Below are positions 7,619 to 10,284 of a stretch of DNA of 10,284 nt, piece by piece. Made by a program: the position numbers and the translations under genes. This DNA is from Chloroflexota bacterium (GTDB lineage Bacteria; Chloroflexota; Limnocylindria; Limnocylindrales; CSP1-4), in assembly GCA_013695505.1 (NCBI GenBank), contig JACDAH010000521.1:1-10284 (forward strand), written 5' to 3'. The notes beneath the pieces are model-generated. The model saw only the letters and a program-made list of their open reading frames with translations. It made no database searches and was not told the DNA's origin. Position 1 is the stretch's first letter. Each line of letters begins with the position of its first letter.

Positions 7619-9139
7619 GTGCATGACGGAACCTCGTCCGCCCGCGAGGCGGCGTCCGGCGACGACCCGGACGGGCTGTGGACGGCGGGCCGCCGCGCCC
7701 TGACGATCGGCCTGATCCTCAACGTCACGATCGTCGCCTCGGAGGCGCTCGCGGGCGGGACGATCCTGCCGGTGGTCGCCGGCGACCTCGGCGGGATCGA
7801 CCTGTACGGCTGGGTCTTCTCCGGGTTCTTCCTCGGGACGCTCCTCGGGATCGTCGTGGCCGGGATGCTCATCGATCAAGGGCATTTGAGCCGACCGTTC
7901 CTGATGGGCATCGGCCTCTTCTCGCTGGGTCTCCTGATCGGCGGGCTCGCGCCATCGATGGAGGTCCTCGTCGTCGGTCGGGTGATCCAGGGCCTCGGCG
8001 CGGGGGCGATCCCGGCGGTCGCGTATGTCTCGATCGCCCGCGCGATGCCGGAGCGGCTCCGACCGCGGATGTTCGCAACGCTGTCGAGCGCGTGGATCCT
8101 GCCCGGCGTCCTCGGCCCGAACGTGGCCGTCGCGGTGACCGGTCTCACGAACTGGCGGATCGTCTTCCTCGGCCTCCTGCCGTTCATCATCGTCGCCGCG
8201 TGGCTCACGCTGCCCGCGATCCGGGCCGTCGGCGCATCCCACCCGCGCGAGGCCGGCACCGATCCCGGCGACAGCGAAGCAGCATCCGCCGCCAAGGTCG
8301 CCGCCGATCGGCGTCGCCTGCCCCTGGCCCTCGTTCTCGTCCTCGGCGCCGGCCTGATCGTGTCTGGCCTCTCGAACGTGTCGCCGGCGCCGCTCGTCCT
8401 CATCCTCGTTGGGCTCGCGATCGGGGTCCCCGCGTTTGCCCGGCTCACGCCGCCGGGCACCCTTCGAGCCGCGCCGGGGCTGCCAACGGCAATCCTCCTG
8501 CGGGGCTTCCTCACGTTCGCGTTTTTCTGCGCCGACGCCTACGTGCCGCTTGCGCTCCAGACCGTCCGCCAGCAGTCGTCGTTCCTCGGTGGGCTCGCCT
8601 ACACGTCGGCGACGCTGACATGGGCCGCGGCGTCGTGGTTCCAGGCGCAGCGGGTTCAGCGCCTCGGGCCCGGGCGGTTCCTCGCGGCCGGGTTCGCGGT
8701 TCTGTTCGTCGGCGTCGCGGCGTTCCTTCTCGTCCTCGTGCCGGAGGTCCCGGCCGAGGCGAGCGTCGTCATCTGGGGCGTCGCCGGGATCGGCATGGGC
8801 CTCGCCTATTCGACGCCGTCACTCGTCGTCCTGCGCGAGGCGTCGGTCGAGGAGCAGGGCGCGGCCACCGCCGGGCTCCAGCTGTCGGATGTGCTCGGTG
8901 CCTCGCTCGGGACCGGGGTCGGCGGCGCGCTGATCGCCTTTGGCGTTCGGGCGGGCAGCCCGCCCGGGGGGCCGCTTGCCGTGACGTTCGGGATCTCGGC
9001 GGGGGTCGCCGTCATCGGCCTGCTCCTGACCCGCCGACTCGGCCGCGCCGCGACCGCGTCCGGCCGGCCGCCGATCCCGCTCGCGACGGTCCCCACCGGA
9101 GGCGGTCCGGACCGTGGCCACCACGGTGGGGTGGGGTAG
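7619..9139 (+). CDS. MFS transporter, DHA2-like (14 transmembrane segments)
   Basis: This 506-aa major facilitator superfamily protein of the inner membrane is likely a proton-driven exporter of drugs or metabolites. By eye there are 14 hydrophobic segments, at about 29-52, 62-84, 92-111, 116-137, 158-176, 180-200, 233-251, 257-273, 290-311, 326-343, 354-375, 383-404, 428-442 and 455-472. A charged cytoplasmic loop (202-234) lies before segment 7. The 6+2+6 pattern is that of DHA2 antiporters. GMLIDQGHLSRP (82-93) is a degenerate motif A, GRVIQGLGAG (120-129) is motif B-like with the arginine, and LPGVLGPNVA (161-170) corresponds to motif C. The GTG start is preferred because it follows CATTCT by 6 nt and removes out-of-frame residues that overlap the MOSC gene. 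The tail is Gly/His-rich and disordered. The substrate is unknown. Confidence 0.88.
   Translation: MHDGTSSAREAASGDDPDGLWTAGRRALTIGLILNVTIVASEALAGGTILPVVAGDLGGIDLYGWVFSGFFLGTLLGIVVAGMLIDQGHLSRPFLMGIGLFSLGLLIGGLAPSMEVLVVGRVIQGLGAGAIPAVAYVSIARAMPERLRPRMFATLSSAWILPGVLGPNVAVAVTGLTNWRIVFLGLLPFIIVAAWLTLPAIRAVGASHPREAGTDPGDSEAASAAKVAADRRRLPLALVLVLGAGLIVSGLSNVSPAPLVLILVGLAIGVPAFARLTPPGTLRAAPGLPTAILLRGFLTFAFFCADAYVPLALQTVRQQSSFLGGLAYTSATLTWAAASWFQAQRVQRLGPGRFLAAGFAVLFVGVAAFLLVLVPEVPAEASVVIWGVAGIGMGLAYSTPSLVVLREASVEEQGAATAGLQLSDVLGASLGTGVGGALIAFGVRAGSPPGGPLAVTFGISAGVAVIGLLLTRRLGRAATASGRPPIPLATVPTGGGPDRGHHGGVG
9091..9131 (+). promoter_or_regulatory. Overlapping inverted repeats at the MFS 3' end
   Basis: ACCGTGG (9111-9117) pairs with CCACGGT (9121-9127). 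Alternatively CCCCACCG (9091-9098) pairs with CGGTGGGG (9124-9131). The two share bases and so are mutually exclusive. They sit inside the last MFS codons, just before the putative apt promoter, and could end MFS transcription or regulate apt. Confidence 0.35.
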
Positions 9140-9142
9140 ACT
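9137..9142 (+). promoter_or_regulatory. Putative -10 (TAGACT) of apt
   Basis: TAGACT overlaps the TAG stop of the MFS gene. A start near 9149 would leave a leader of about 54 nt ahead of the apt ATG, with GGAGG at 9187-9191. No good -35 is visible. Confidence 0.35.
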
Positions 9143-9202
9143 TGCGGCCCGTTCGCACGGCAACACTTCCGTTCATGTGCCCAGCTGGAGGACCCTCGAC
9201 CG

Positions 9203-9724
<522 letters not shown>

Positions 9725-9738
9725 GGTCGAGACCGGCC

Positions 9739-9758
9739 TGATCGCGGCGTCGCGATCA
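9739..9758 (+). terminator. 8-bp hairpin between apt and mtnA
   Basis: TGATCGCG (9739-9746) and CGCGATCA (9751-9758) form a perfect stem with a 4-nt loop, 14 nt after the apt stop. There is no T-run, so it may be an mRNA-stabilising or partial termination structure and not a strong terminator. Confidence 0.45.
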
Positions 9759-9785
9759 ACCGGCCCGACTGCCAGCGAGAGCGCA

Positions 9786-10284
9786 TTGGCCGACGCGACC
9801 CACGATCCCGATCCGGAACCCGCCACCGAGGGGCGCGGGGGCGAGGTCGATGCCGCGACGGACCCGACGAACGTCGCCCGTCGCCGCTTCTTTCGCCAGT
9901 TCGCCGGCGAGCTGATCCATACCGCGGCGACGGTCGCCGGAGCGGCCCAGGCCATCCAGCGGGCATCGGCCGAGGCGGCCGGCGCCATCCTCGACCCGGT
10001 CGGCACGGCGACCCGGATCGACGCTCGCTCCGCCGACCAGCAGCCCGACGCCGACGCGTCGACCGGACCGACCGGCTTCCGGACGCCGTTCCGCGAGGGC
10101 GACGGCGTGCTCCTCCTCATCGACCAGCGCAAGCTCCCCGACCAGCTCGTCGAGCTCGAGATCCGGAACGCCCCCGAGGCGGCCAGCGCGATCCGCGAGA
10201 TGGTCGTCCGCGGCGCTCCCGCGATCGGCCAGGTCGCGGCGCTCGGCCTCGCGCTCTCGGCCGAGCGGGCCCAGGGCACCCAGC
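9786..10284 (+). CDS. mtnA: S-methyl-5-thioribose-1-phosphate isomerase with N-terminal extension, 3'-truncated
   Basis: MtnA converts methylthioribose-1-phosphate to methylthioribulose-1-phosphate in the methionine salvage pathway. Only 166 codons are visible before the right edge. The MtnA module begins near residue 105 with [15 protein letters not shown] (107-121), followed by [20 protein letters not shown] (135-154). RGAPAIG is the family signature, shared with eIF2B-like folds. The TTG at 9786 is the only reasonable start in the frame: there is no ATG or GTG upstream in the gap, and the GTG at 10107 would remove the module's first strand. The result is about 100 residues ahead of the catalytic part, unlike typical MtnA, which starts roughly 15 residues before LLDQ. 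The extension holds [13 protein letters not shown] (31-43), an Ala-rich helix to about residue 68, and an Asp/Gln/Pro linker. Ribosome binding is weak (GAGAG). Confidence 0.88.
   Translation, partial: MADATHDPDPEPATEGRGGEVDAATDPTNVARRRFFRQFAGELIHTAATVAGAAQAIQRASAEAAGAILDPVGTATRIDARSADQQPDADASTGPTGFRTPFREGDGVLLLIDQRKLPDQLVELEIRNAPEAASAIREMVVRGAPAIGQVAALGLALSAERAQGTQ

Overview
The window is very GC-rich, densely coded bacterial chromosome. The codon third positions are strongly G/C, GTG and TTG starts are used, and an F420-type luciferase-like oxidoreductase is present. Several genes have a [T/C/G]A(N3)T hexamer only 6-7 nt before the start codon, which suggests leaderless transcripts. This fits a high-GC Chloroflexota lineage (Limnocylindria-like) or an actinobacterium. 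That placement is inference, because there is no rRNA or other phylogenetic marker apart from the housekeeping proteins. I saw no tRNA, rRNA, CRISPR array, insertion sequence or phage gene.

Layout, left to right. (1) Positions 3-2360 hold the C-terminal two thirds of mfd, the transcription-repair coupling factor, cut by the left edge. (2) At 2361-2786 there are two small hairpins, then a 19-codon ORF whose stop overlaps the GTG start of a 97-aa protein of unknown function. (3) At 2830-3771 there is an F420-dependent LLM-class oxidoreductase. It converges on a DinB-like four-helix protein (3794-4303, minus strand), with a hairpin across the junction. (4) The region 4304-4577 is a divergent control region. 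It holds a consensus TTGACA promoter, a 20-codon ORF with a strong Shine-Dalgarno, and a perfect inverted repeat, all ahead of an RNHCP-domain zinc-ribbon-like protein (4578-5018). (5) At 5180-6963 a Gfo/Idh/MocA oxidoreductase and a ThuA-domain protein are translationally coupled by an ATGA overlap and probably act on the same sugar-like substrate. (6) A hairpin separates thuA from a convergent MOSC-domain gene (minus). That gene is divergent from a 14-TM MFS exporter (7619-9139), and the short gap between them carries two copies of a 10-bp direct repeat. (7) At 9203-9724 lies apt, followed by the start of mtnA, cut by the right edge. These two genes suggest salvage of 5'-methylthioadenosine: Apt recovers the adenine and MtnA starts methionine recovery from the methylthioribose phosphate.

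The most unusual items are three. One is the leader-like 20-codon ORF plus hairpin array upstream of the RNHCP gene. The second is the roughly 100-residue N-terminal extension on MtnA, which carries a twin-arginine-like motif. The third is the recurring leaderless-promoter spacing. No complete new defence or mobile system is evident.
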